In this document: one piece after another, positions 19,212-28,332 of the stretch
How the letters are laid out: each line of letters starts with the position of its first letter
Position numbering within the stretch: the stretch's first letter is position 1
Source: Companilactobacillus formosensis
GTDB lineage: Bacteria; Bacillota; Bacilli; Lactobacillales; Lactobacillaceae
Reading direction: 5' to 3'
Assembly (NCBI RefSeq): GCF_005405305.1
Contig: NZ_BJDU01000002.1
Span: 186,001-250,000, forward strand
DNA length: 64,000 bases
Position numbers and translations under genes: made by a program
The notes under the pieces: model-generated
Told to the model about the DNA's origin: nothing
The model's database searches: none
What the model saw: only the letters and a program-made list of their open reading frames with translations

Positions 19212-20225
19212 TTATGGAGTAAAGAGCTTTCCTAATTCTTGTTCAGGAATTCCCTTAAAATAATCATCCAAATTAAATTGATTGAGAACTTTTAAAATTT
19301 CATCACGATCAAATTTAACATTTAATAATTTTTGTTTAATATCATTAACATCTTTCATACCAAAGAAATCACCGTAGATTTCCACGTTTTCAACGACACC
19401 GTTTTCGACATTATAGCGAATATCAACTGTTCCCATATCGAAATGTTTTCTTTGTTTAACGCTGAAAGCAGGGGATTTTCCGTAAACCCAATCCCAGTTG
19501 TAGTAGTATTGTTCTTTGATTTTATCAATAGCTTGTTGATCTTCAGGAGTTACGATATATTCTCGATCTTTAATCTCATCAAGACTATTAGCGTGGAATA
19601 ATTCTAATAGCAAGCGATCACGGAATTGTTCCGTAGTTAAATTTTGATACTCAGGAGCTAAATAAGGACGAAGGTTAGTTACTCGACTTCTGATCGATTT
19701 AATTCCTTTAGAAGCGATTTTATCTTTTTGAACATGCAAAGCTTTAGTCAAAACATCTAAATCAACGTCCAAAGACAAAGTACCGTGTGAAAAAGTTTTG
19801 CCGTTTCTAGAATACATGGCATTTCCAGAGAATTTTTTGCCATCGACTAACAAATCGTTGCGACCAGAAACCTCAGCGGTAGTAGCGCCCATTTGATGTA
19901 AAGCGTCAATGATTGGTTGGGTGAACGACTTGAAATCACCAAAATTCTTGTCATTGGAATCTACAACGAAACTAAAGCATAGGTTGCCTAAATCTTGGTA
20001 GACAGCACCACCACCAGAAATACGACGAGTAACCGTGATGTTATTGTCTTTGATGTAATCGCTGTTGATCTCTTCAAGCGTGTTTTGATTACGACCAACA
20101 ATGATACAAGGTTTTTCAATGTAAAATAGGACTAATGGTTCATCAAATTTTACGTTATTCATTAAATATTGCTCAGTAGCAAGATTATCGCGGATGTCAC
20201 GATCTTTCATAACAACGTAGTACAT
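19212..20225 (-). CDS. lplA: lipoate-protein ligase A
   Basis: Attaches scavenged lipoate to E2 subunits of 2-oxoacid dehydrogenases or to GcvH. The BPL/LplA catalytic domain shows GRNQNTLEEINSDYI, the RRISGGGAVYQDLGN loop and KFSGNAMYSRNGKTFSHGTL. The C-terminal accessory domain of bacterial LplA follows (KSPAFSVKQRKHFDMGTVDI). Length 337 aa is normal. Start ATG at 20225 follows GAGGGGG. It is a single gene between a possible cre-like site and its own terminator. Confidence 0.92.
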   Translation of the reverse strand: MYYVVMKDRDIRDNLATEQYLMNNVKFDEPLVLFYIEKPCIIVGRNQNTLEEINSDYIKDNNITVTRRISGGGAVYQDLGNLCFSFVVDSNDKNFGDFKSFTQPIIDALHQMGATTAEVSGRNDLLVDGKKFSGNAMYSRNGKTFSHGTLSLDVDLDVLTKALHVQKDKIASKGIKSIRSRVTNLRPYLAPEYQNLTTEQFRDRLLLELFHANSLDEIKDREYIVTPEDQQAIDKIKEQYYYNWDWVYGKSPAFSVKQRKHFDMGTVDIRYNVENGVVENVEIYGDFFGMKDVNDIKQKLLNVKFDRDEILKVLNQFNLDDYFKGIPEQELGKLFTP

Positions 20226-20249
20226 AAGGAAATCCCCCTCAATATTAAT

Positions 20250-20263
20250 TGAAAACGGTTTAA
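20250..20263. promoter_or_regulatory. weak cre-like palindrome upstream of lplA
   Basis: TGAAAACGGTTTAA matches the CcpA consensus TGWAARCGYTWNCW at 12 of 14 positions and is nearly palindromic. It lies 25 nt before the lplA start on the minus strand. Suggestive only. Confidence 0.3.
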
Positions 20264-20291
20264 TCGTAGCATAGTTTCCATTTTCTAAAAA

Positions 20292-20696
20292 CTATTTGGA
20301 CCTATGTTTACGAATGTTTAACATTTTTTGATGAACTTGTGCGTGAGCAGCACTGTTTTCCTTATCTGAGACGTGTTTAGCAAAGTAAAATGGAAACGAT
20401 TCCAGCTCGATTAAGATTTCATTTAATATCGGTTGATAGTGTTTTGAGTATTTTTTGTTCAGACTATCAATCACAATTTGACTGTCTGAGTGAATTTGAA
20501 TAGGATCAGTATTCCAATTATTTTCTATAATTTTTTTCAAAGCAACTTTTAATGCTAAAAATTCCAGATAATGATTGTCGTTAAAATCTTGTTCAAACGC
20601 CTCACTATAAAATTTGTTATTTTGCTTTATTACATACGCAACGACACCAAGATTTAAATTAGTATTTAATCCGGCATCGGTGTACAATTTAATCAT
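20292..20696 (-). CDS. RNase HI-family protein
   Basis: 134 residues with the RNase H fold. The catalytic Asp7 (LYTDAGL), Glu45 (HYLEFLAL) and Asp71 (HSDSQIVID) are present. The fourth acidic residue of RNase HI, usually in N-x-x-A-D, is His118 here (NSAAHAQ). It may therefore be weakly active or a lactobacillus-specific variant. The family would degrade RNA in RNA-DNA hybrids. It is divergent from ebsA, an arrangement common in lactobacilli. Confidence 0.78.
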   Translation of the reverse strand: MIKLYTDAGLNTNLNLGVVAYVIKQNNKFYSEAFEQDFNDNHYLEFLALKVALKKIIENNWNTDPIQIHSDSQIVIDSLNKKYSKHYQPILNEILIELESFPFYFAKHVSDKENSAAHAQVHQKMLNIRKHRSK

Positions 20697-20723
20697 ATTA
20701 TTTAGAACCTTTCAGGAGAAATT

Positions 20724-21122
20724 ATGTCAAAGAAACATTTTGTTCAACCAACTGGCGCATGGGGCGTGATTATGTGGTCCATTGCATTAAGTCTAGCTTG
20801 TTTAGGTATTATTTTACAACTAGAGATCATGGCGTTTAGTTTTATTCCATTTATAGTTTGGATCATAGATGGTATTTATATTTTTTATATTATTGCCAAT
20901 TCTTGGATAAGAATCTCGAAAAACGAGGTCATTATTAAAGAACCATACTATAAGGCACGTGTATTTAAGCATGAAGATGTTAACATAAGGGCGGACAATA
21001 ATTGGACAATGGAATTCCATTTTAGTAATCGGGATTTCTTTCCATTCAAGATTATTTCTACAAAGGGAATTTTAAATATAATCAAAAAAGAAGCAGGTGA
21101 AAGCAATGTCATTTCCAAGTGA
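20724..21122 (+). CDS. ebsA: EbsA-family membrane protein
   Basis: 132 residues with two hydrophobic segments (about 12-32 and 36-56) followed by a cytoplasmic PH-like domain ([20 protein letters not shown]). This matches the EbsA family named from Enterococcus, where it neighbours an RNase H-type gene as here. The name refers to aggregation substance expression; the molecular role is unknown. The start follows TTTCAGGAG. Its last 17 nt overlap fhs. Confidence 0.7.
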   Translation: MSKKHFVQPTGAWGVIMWSIALSLACLGIILQLEIMAFSFIPFIVWIIDGIYIFYIIANSWIRISKNEVIIKEPYYKARVFKHEDVNIRADNNWTMEFHFSNRDFFPFKIISTKGILNIIKKEAGESNVISK

Positions 21123-22791
21123 TATCGAAATTGCTCAAATTAATGAGCATGACAATATGAAAAATATTAACGAAATTGCTAAAAAAGTCGGTTTAACACC
21201 AGATGATATTGAACCATACGGTCACTATAAGGCTAAATTTTCTGGTCGTAGTATTAAAAAAACTATGGAAGGAAAAGATGATGGCAAGCTGATTTTAGTA
21301 ACTTCCATTAATCCTACTCCAGCTGGAGAAGGTAAGTCGACCGTAGCTATTGGTTTGGCTGATTCTTTACAATCACTAGGCAAGAAAACTGTTTTAGCAC
21401 TTCGTGAACCATCTTTGGGTCCTGTTATGGGAATGAAAGGTGGAGCTACTGGTGGTGGATATGCTCAAGTAGTGCCAATGGAAGATATTAATCTTCATTT
21501 TACAGGCGACATGCATGCCTTAACTAGTGCGGTCAATACTTTAGCTGCTTTGATTGATAATCATATTCACCAAGGTAACACCTTGAATATTGATCCTAGA
21601 AGAATCGTCTGGAAGCGAGCTTTAGACATCAATGATCGTGCGCTTAGAAATATCGTTGTTGGTCTTGGTGGTCCATTCAATTCAGTTCCACGTGAGGAAC
21701 ATTTTGAAATCACCGTTGCCAGTGAACTAATGGCAGTATTGTGTTTGGCACAAGATATCGATGATTTAAAAGAACGTATTTCGAGTATTTTAATCGCTTA
21801 TACTTACGATAAGAAACCAGTTTTCGTCCGAGATTTGCACGTTGAAGGAGCAATCACAGTTCTTCTAAAAGATGCTTTGAAACCAAATCTAGTTCAAACA
21901 TTGGAAAATACACCAGCTATTATTCATGGTGGACCTTTTGCTAATATTGCTCACGGATGCAATAGTATCCTTGCTACAAAATTAGCTATGAAACTCGGTG
22001 ACTACGCTGTTACCGAAGCTGGATTTGGAGCTGATCTTGGTGGTGAGAAATTCTTGGATATTGTAACACCAAGATTGAATCACGCACCAAATGCTATCGT
22101 CATCGTGGCTACAGTTCGTGCTTTGAAGTACAACGGTGGTCAAAAATTAGCTGATATTCAAAACGAAGACTTGAATGCTTTAAATCTTGGCTTCAAGAAC
22201 TTGAAACGTCATATTCATAATATGCGTTATTATCATATTCCAGTGGTTGTTGCTATCAATAAGTTTGCGACTGACACTGACAACGAGATCAAGCTTTTGA
22301 CTAGTTTGTGTGACGAAGTAGGCGTCGACGTGCAATTGGCTGAAATTCATCATAACGGTAGTAAAGGTGGTCAAGCCTTAGCAAAAGCAGTCGTTAAAGC
22401 TACTGAAAAAGCTGCCAATTATACTCGTTTGTATGAAGATGAAGAAACAACAGAAGCTAAAATTGCAACGATTGCTTCAGAAGTTTACGGTGCTAACAAT
22501 GTTGAATACACCAAAAAAGCTCGTAACCAACTACAAGTACTAAAAGATAATGCTTGGGATGATCTTCCAGTATGTATCGCTAAAACTCAATATTCACTCA
22601 GTGATGATCCTAAGAGACTCGGCTCACCAAGAGACTTTACGCTTCATGTAACTGACATTATTCCAAAATTAGGTGCCGGATTCGTGGTTGTTTTGACTGG
22701 TAACGTAATGACCATGCCAGGACTTCCTAAGAAACCAGCGGCTTTGAACATGGATGTTGATAATGAAGGTACCATCGGGGGCTTGTTCTAG
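21106..22791 (+). CDS. fhs: formate-tetrahydrofolate ligase
   Basis: Makes 10-formyl-tetrahydrofolate from formate, ATP and THF for purine and fMet-tRNA synthesis. The nucleotide loop [14 protein letters not shown] and the conserved [36 protein letters not shown] and [16 protein letters not shown] blocks are present. I choose ATG 21106 ([10 protein letters not shown]), 5 nt after AGGTGA; the upstream GTG at 21097 overlaps that site. 561 aa, normal length. Stop and lspA start overlap by one base. Confidence 0.96.
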   Translation: MSFPSDIEIAQINEHDNMKNINEIAKKVGLTPDDIEPYGHYKAKFSGRSIKKTMEGKDDGKLILVTSINPTPAGEGKSTVAIGLADSLQSLGKKTVLALREPSLGPVMGMKGGATGGGYAQVVPMEDINLHFTGDMHALTSAVNTLAALIDNHIHQGNTLNIDPRRIVWKRALDINDRALRNIVVGLGGPFNSVPREEHFEITVASELMAVLCLAQDIDDLKERISSILIAYTYDKKPVFVRDLHVEGAITVLLKDALKPNLVQTLENTPAIIHGGPFANIAHGCNSILATKLAMKLGDYAVTEAGFGADLGGEKFLDIVTPRLNHAPNAIVIVATVRALKYNGGQKLADIQNEDLNALNLGFKNLKRHIHNMRYYHIPVVVAINKFATDTDNEIKLLTSLCDEVGVDVQLAEIHHNGSKGGQALAKAVVKATEKAANYTRLYEDEETTEAKIATIASEVYGANNVEYTKKARNQLQVLKDNAWDDLPVCIAKTQYSLSDDPKRLGSPRDFTLHVTDIIPKLGAGFVVVLTGNVMTMPGLPKKPAALNMDVDNEGTIGGLF

Positions 22792-23255
22792 TGCAGTTAG
22801 TTTATTGGCTACTGTTTGCAGTATTAGTGGTTGGTGATCAAGCTCTTAAATCCTATGTAACGCTAAACATTGCTCCTATGAGTGTACATGACTTCATTCC
22901 CGGGTTACTATCAATTACTCATATTACTAACACTGGGGCTGCGTGGAGTATGTTAGAAGGTAAAATGATGTTCTTTTACTTGGTAACTATCATTGCTGTA
23001 GTCGTTTTAGCATATTTATTTATTAAAGCTGATAAAAAAGATTATCTTTATCGCTTTTCTCTGATATTCTTATTAGCGGGCACAGTTGGTAATGCTATTG
23101 ATCGTTTTACCAGACACTTTGTTGTCGATATGTTTAACTTGGACTTTATCAACTTTCCAATCTTTAATCTAGCCGATACTTATATCACTATTGGAGTGAT
23201 TTTAATTATTGGTTCCTTGATTATTCAACTAGCAGGTGAGAAAAATAATAAGTAA
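22791..23255 (+). CDS. lspA: lipoprotein signal peptidase II
   Basis: Cleaves prolipoprotein signal peptides before the lipid-modified Cys. Four membrane segments are visible. The family blocks are present: NTGAAWSML, GNAIDRF with one catalytic Asp region and FNLADTYI with the second catalytic Asp. 154 aa is typical. The start is a GTG overlapping the fhs TAG, so it relies on coupled translation; it probably belongs to the ebsA-fhs-lspA-rluD transcript. Confidence 0.95.
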   Translation: MQLVYWLLFAVLVVGDQALKSYVTLNIAPMSVHDFIPGLLSITHITNTGAAWSMLEGKMMFFYLVTIIAVVVLAYLFIKADKKDYLYRFSLIFLLAGTVGNAIDRFTRHFVVDMFNLDFINFPIFNLADTYITIGVILIIGSLIIQLAGEKNNK

Positions 23256-24150
23256 GTCTTTTAACTTAGAATACAATGAAACAAAAAAGGGCCGTTTAGA
23301 TGCCTTTATTAATGATGAAATTTCTGAATTAACGCGCTCGCAAATTCAAAAATTTATCAAAGACCAAAATATTACCGTCAATGGACAAGCAGTATCAAAA
23401 AACGGCTTTAAATTGACAAATGGTGATAAAATTTTGGTCAATGTTCCAGAAGAAGAACCAATCGAAGCGATTCCAGAAAATATTCCTATCGATGTCGTTT
23501 ACGAGGATGATGATGTTTTAGTAGTCAATAAACCCCAAGGAATGGTCGTACATCCCGCTGCTGGACATCCCGATAAAACTTTGGTCAATGCAATTTTGTA
23601 TCATTGTCAAATCAACGATGATGATATGATCAGACCAGGTATCGTTCATCGAATCGATAAAGATACTTCAGGTTTATTGATGATAGCGAAAAATAATTTA
23701 GCTAAGCAATCATTGATGAAACAGCTCAAGGAAAAGAGTAATCTTCGTGAATATGTAGCTATCGTTCATGGTAATTTTAAAGAAAAAACAGGTAAGATCA
23801 ATGCTCCATTAGGCCGTTCAAAGACTGATCGCAAGAAGCAGGCGGTAGTCGAAAATGGTCGAAATGCTGTAACTCATTTTACTGTTTTGGAACAATTTGA
23901 AAATTATTCGCTTCTCAAATTAAAATTAGAAACTGGTCGTACGCACCAGATCAGAGTACATATGCAATACATCGGCCATCCCGTTGCTGGAGATCCTTTG
24001 TATGGTCCAAAAAATACTCTAAAAGGTAATGGTCAATTTTTACATGCCAAGACTTTAGGCTTCGTTCATCCAAGAACTAAAAAATGGATGGAATTTTCAG
24101 TTGAGCCCCCAAAGATTTTCTTGGACACTTTAATGCAATTACGTCATTGA
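23236..24150 (+). CDS. rluD: RluD-type pseudouridine synthase
   Basis: Isomerises uridines in 23S rRNA. An S4 RNA-binding domain (about residues 18-80) precedes the RluA/RluD catalytic domain with the HRIDKDTSGLL motif containing the catalytic Asp, and GRTHQIRVHM. It overlaps lspA by 20 nt. The start is awkward: GTG 23236 has no ribosome binding site, while AGGTGAG at 23234 would suit an AUA codon at 23245 or 23248; no in-frame ATG or TTG exists nearby. lspA-rluD order is conserved in Firmicutes. Confidence 0.9.
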   Translation: MRKIISKSFNLEYNETKKGRLDAFINDEISELTRSQIQKFIKDQNITVNGQAVSKNGFKLTNGDKILVNVPEEEPIEAIPENIPIDVVYEDDDVLVVNKPQGMVVHPAAGHPDKTLVNAILYHCQINDDDMIRPGIVHRIDKDTSGLLMIAKNNLAKQSLMKQLKEKSNLREYVAIVHGNFKEKTGKINAPLGRSKTDRKKQAVVENGRNAVTHFTVLEQFENYSLLKLKLETGRTHQIRVHMQYIGHPVAGDPLYGPKNTLKGNGQFLHAKTLGFVHPRTKKWMEFSVEPPKIFLDTLMQLRH

Positions 24151-24173
24151 CAGTGAAAGCGTCGTGCTATAAT
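24147..24173 (+). promoter_or_regulatory. strong promoter in front of pyrR
   Basis: TTGACA at 24147-24152 overlaps the rluD stop; TGCTATAAT (extended -10, hexamer 24168-24173) follows with a 15-nt spacer. Start of transcription is expected near 24180. Confidence 0.75.
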
Positions 24174-24208
24174 GTAAAAATAGAATTGTGTGCGATTATA
24201 AATAAATT

Positions 24209-24238
24209 AAAGCACTCACTTTGTGGGTGCTTTTTTTT
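24209..24238 (+). terminator. terminator/attenuator in the pyrR leader
   Basis: AGCACTCAC pairs with GTGGGTGCT (one G-U) and is followed by eight T residues. It lies between the promoter at 24147 and the pyrR start, so the operon needs read-through. No PyrR-type binding loop is visible in the roughly 30-nt leader ahead of it. Confidence 0.8.
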
Positions 24239-24246
24239 GAAAGTAG

Positions 24247-24783
<537 letters not shown>

Positions 24784-24804
24784 ACATTTGAGGAGTTGCT
24801 TTGA

Positions 24805-25893
24805 ATGAAACGTTATTTAATTTTAGAAGATGGAACAGTTTTTCCTGGAGATGGTTTCGGTTCTTCTATTATTACTACTGGTCAATTAGTGATATCAAAT
24901 AATCGTACAGGAATTGAGCAGTCCGTAACTGATCCTAATACCGAGGGTCAAATCATTGCTTTTACAATTCCTTCTGTGGGTAACTCAGGAATTAATCGTG
25001 ATTTTTATGAATCAATCAATTCACAATGTAAGGGAGTCGTAATTGGCTCCTCTAGTTTGTCGACGGTCAATAACTCTATTTCATTTGAAGAGTGGATTAC
25101 TAGTTTGAAAATACCTGGTATTAAGAACGTTGACGTGCGAGCTTTGTCAAAGCATATTGCTGAACATGGCGAAATGAAAGCCAGTATCATGGATACGCAT
25201 GATGAACACGCAATCGATCAAATCAAAGCCTTAGTGTTACCACCAGATTTGGTCAAAAGAGTCTCAACTCGGCAATCATATCCTAATCCCAATATGGGGC
25301 TAAAAATCGTTATTATCGATCTTGGTTTAAAATATTCAATTTTGAGACAGTTATCTTATCGAGATTGTAATTCGATTATTGTAAATTATAATGCAACGAT
25401 TGAAGAAATCGAAAATCTACACCCAGACGGAATTATTTTTTCCAACGGTCCTGGGGACCCCAAAGATTTGCCCAAAACAATCGAACGGATTCAAATTCTG
25501 CAAAAGGATTATCCAATTTTAGGAATCGGTTTAGGTAGTTTATTGATAGCCTTAGCTAACGATTGTCAAATAACTCATTTACCACAGCCACATCATGAAT
25601 CTTCATTGGCAGTGAAAGAAGTGGCCAGTGGCAAAATTGATTTTGTTAATCATAATCATTCTTATACGTTAGATCAGAAGTATATTGGTAGTTCTGATTT
25701 TATTGTGACTAATATTTGTGTTGCGGACGGTACTATCGAAGGAATTCGTCATGAGTATTTGCCAATCATGGGAGTTTTATTTGAACCAGAGGCTGCTCCC
25801 GGACCAACTGATGGCTATTACGTATTTGATGAATTTATCGATTTGATCGAATCAGTCAAGCAACAGGAGGGAATTAGAAGTCAATGGAATTAG
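24805..25893 (+). CDS. CarA-like protein with inactive glutaminase site
   Basis: The fold and length (362 aa) are those of the small subunit of carbamoyl-phosphate synthase. The N-terminal RTGIEQSVTDPNTEGQI and the class I amidotransferase domain from about residue 167 (SNGPGDPKDLP) are recognisable. The nucleophile loop, GICLGHQ in active enzymes, reads GIGLGSL: the Cys is Gly242. The catalytic His of the FHPEA motif is Glu327 (LFEPEA). Ammonia cannot be released from glutamine by the normal route. The frame is intact, with a GAGGAG ribosome binding site. It sits between pyrR and a degenerate carB, which suggests a retained non-catalytic or regulatory role. Automatic annotation would probably call it carA. 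Confidence 0.85.
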   Translation: MKRYLILEDGTVFPGDGFGSSIITTGQLVISNNRTGIEQSVTDPNTEGQIIAFTIPSVGNSGINRDFYESINSQCKGVVIGSSSLSTVNNSISFEEWITSLKIPGIKNVDVRALSKHIAEHGEMKASIMDTHDEHAIDQIKALVLPPDLVKRVSTRQSYPNPNMGLKIVIIDLGLKYSILRQLSYRDCNSIIVNYNATIEEIENLHPDGIIFSNGPGDPKDLPKTIERIQILQKDYPILGIGLGSLLIALANDCQITHLPQPHHESSLAVKEVASGKIDFVNHNHSYTLDQKYIGSSDFIVTNICVADGTIEGIRHEYLPIMGVLFEPEAAPGPTDGYYVFDEFIDLIESVKQQEGIRSQWN

Positions 25894-28286
25894 ACGATGT
25901 ACATACAATCTTAATTATCGGACCTACGAGCAGTGATAAAAACGTTGATTTGTCGACTGCTCTTTATGATACCGTTGACATCTTGCATCAACTCGGTTAC
26001 AAACTTTCTATTATTGTTGAAAATCCAACATCGTTGTTATCGTCCGGTGTTTTTTACGATAAGACTGTAGTGGAAAAGGTTACTGGCGATAATGTTTTAA
26101 AGTACGTTCAAAAATATCATCCTGATTCAATTTTGCCAATTGTCGGAGATAGAAATGCTTTAGGAATTGTATCTAGTTTGAACGGCAAGATTGGTGAGAC
26201 GAAAATTTTAGGCCCAAGTTTTGCGGCTTCTTTGGCTACATTTAAACGAGAATTATTTATTAAAAAATTAACGCATGCGAATTTACCAGTCATTAAATTT
26301 GTATCTTCTGATGATGAAAAAGAGATATACAGTTTTATCCGTTCAATCGGTTTTCCTATCATTGCTAGAAGACGTTATTCTAACCGGCATTCAAGTGGCT
26401 GGACTAATATTAACAATTTGTTTGAATTAGATAATTTTATGGCAATGGAAGATATTTCAGACACCAAAATTGAAATTGAACGTAGTATTCGTGGATTCAG
26501 TGAATATTCTTTTACGATTTTGCGTGATCGTTATGACAATTCTTCACTAGTTGGAACGATTGAAGATATTGAACCGATCGGTATTCATCATTTGGATTCT
26601 AACTTGATTTCACCAGCAATTTCTTTAAATGATTCTAAATTGCAACGTTTAAGAAACTTTTCAATTAAATTAGCAAGAACCTTTAATGTCATTGGTGTTT
26701 GTACGGTTCACTTTGCTTATAATCATGCGACTAACGAATCTTATATTACAGAATTTATCCCTCGTTTAAGTGAGGAAACTAAGTTTTTGGAATATGCGAC
26801 AAGTTATCCAGTGGCTACGGCGGTGGCTCAATTGTGTTTAGGATATCATCTTGATAAATTGCAATTGGATGCTGGAAACTACTTTAACGGCGCTACTGAA
26901 CCCTTTGTGGATCACATTACATCACGCTTTCCACAATGGTCGACTAATGACCAACGATATTTGGGACCTAGCAAAACTTCTAATTCAAGTATAGTCGTTA
27001 ATGGATTTAGCTTAGAAGAAGTTTTGAACAAAGGTGCATTGAATGATAAATTAAATAATAATTTCAATCGTTACAATGAATTACGAAAATTGGACGATGA
27101 TGAGTTATTTGAAAAGATCATTCACCCTACTAATTGGATGCTAGACGTCCTATCAGAAGCTTTGAGAAGAAAATTTGAAAAGCCTGTCTTGTCAGAGATT
27201 ACCGGTATCAATATGCCTTATTTGACTGCTTTACAAAATATCATTGATAACAGTTTGATCATCCGTGAAGGTGAAATCGATGGCAAGAATGTCGAGCATA
27301 TGGTCAATATGGGTGTTAAAGGTGTGGGCCATTCGAAGTTATTGCTTGATAGTTCAGATATTGTTACAAAAACTGTAGTCAAAAATAAGCAAGCAGTTTC
27401 TGTAGCCAATAATGATTTTATCAATCATAATTACTTTGTGACGAGTGGTATCAGTAATGAATTACAATTGAGTGATCGAATGAAGATAATTGTTAGAACG
27501 CCTATTATTACTTCAAAAACTGATATTATGATTCGCCAGTTTGTTTTATTCCAATTAGCTAAGTCAATCGATCAAAATGGATTAGAGCCAATTATTATTG
27601 GTCGTGAACCCTGGAATGCTCCATTATCGATGCGGCGAAAAGTAGTAGAGATCGATGATCCACATATGGAAATGAAGAATCTTGGCTTGATTTCAAATGA
27701 CAGCGTGTTAAATATTATTGACCTTTCAAAAAATTTAATTGAGACAGATGATAAAAGAGTCTTTCAATTCAGTGCTCAGGAATTAAAGAATTGGAAATTA
27801 AAAGCAAATACTTCGGTTCGTGTAATGGTAGTCAGCGATGGTGAAAATTATTTGGCTCCATCAGTGATTTATCAGGCAAAACGTGATGGCCATTTGTATG
27901 AGATAAGTTCCGTCAATAATTTCATGACGATTGAAGATAGAGCTAATATTTCACGACTCATCAAGCATGAATTAGAAGATGATCAGAAAGTTGATATTTA
28001 TAACTTTGAATTAGTAAAGAGCAACGATCACTGGTTGATGACGAAAAAATATCGTGGTATGACTAACGATATTATTCGCCACGAATTGGCTAGTTCTGTC
28101 CATGTGATTGATACTTTAGTTAAGTTGTTGCTAGGAAATAAAATTGGCAATGATTTGACCTTAGAGGAGATTTTTGACAATTTCGACGATAAATATTTGT
28201 TGACGATTGATTCAAAGCGTTATCAATTATTAGATGAAGAAGAAACAAAAGCTGAATTATCTAAATTAAGAAAAAATGAAAAATAA
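25884..28286 (+). CDS. CarB-like protein, shortened and lacking catalytic residues
   Basis: Resembles the large subunit of carbamoyl-phosphate synthase but is 800 aa instead of about 1060. The first half aligns through RSIRGFSEYSFTILRDR, GIHHLDSNLISPA and FIPRLSEETKFLEYATSYPVA. The glycine-rich ATP loop is RRYSNRHSSG, the metal-ligand Gln of N-V-Q-F-A is His276 and the Asn of E-x-N-P-R is Ile292. The second half is compressed; where VIEVNPR is expected it has LMTKKYR. Both ATP-grasp sites look dead. The gene overlaps the carA-like gene by 10 nt after AGGAGGGA and has a clean terminator, so it is kept as an intact operon. Confidence 0.82.
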   Translation: MELDDVHTILIIGPTSSDKNVDLSTALYDTVDILHQLGYKLSIIVENPTSLLSSGVFYDKTVVEKVTGDNVLKYVQKYHPDSILPIVGDRNALGIVSSLNGKIGETKILGPSFAASLATFKRELFIKKLTHANLPVIKFVSSDDEKEIYSFIRSIGFPIIARRRYSNRHSSGWTNINNLFELDNFMAMEDISDTKIEIERSIRGFSEYSFTILRDRYDNSSLVGTIEDIEPIGIHHLDSNLISPAISLNDSKLQRLRNFSIKLARTFNVIGVCTVHFAYNHATNESYITEFIPRLSEETKFLEYATSYPVATAVAQLCLGYHLDKLQLDAGNYFNGATEPFVDHITSRFPQWSTNDQRYLGPSKTSNSSIVVNGFSLEEVLNKGALNDKLNNNFNRYNELRKLDDDELFEKIIHPTNWMLDVLSEALRRKFEKPVLSEITGINMPYLTALQNIIDNSLIIREGEIDGKNVEHMVNMGVKGVGHSKLLLDSSDIVTKTVVKNKQAVSVANNDFINHNYFVTSGISNELQLSDRMKIIVRTPIITSKTDIMIRQFVLFQLAKSIDQNGLEPIIIGREPWNAPLSMRRKVVEIDDPHMEMKNLGLISNDSVLNIIDLSKNLIETDDKRVFQFSAQELKNWKLKANTSVRVMVVSDGENYLAPSVIYQAKRDGHLYEISSVNNFMTIEDRANISRLIKHELEDDQKVDIYNFELVKSNDHWLMTKKYRGMTNDIIRHELASSVHVIDTLVKLLLGNKIGNDLTLEEIFDNFDDKYLLTIDSKRYQLLDEEETKAELSKLRKNEK

Positions 28287-28332
28287 AAAGACAATGATTT
28301 CTATTTTTAAAATGAAATCATTGTCTTTTTTA
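28284..28332. terminator. bidirectional terminator between carB-like and rqcH
   Basis: AAAAAGACAATGATTTC pairs perfectly with GAAATCATTGTCTTTTT over a 12-nt loop; T runs on both sides serve both convergent genes. Confidence 0.9.
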
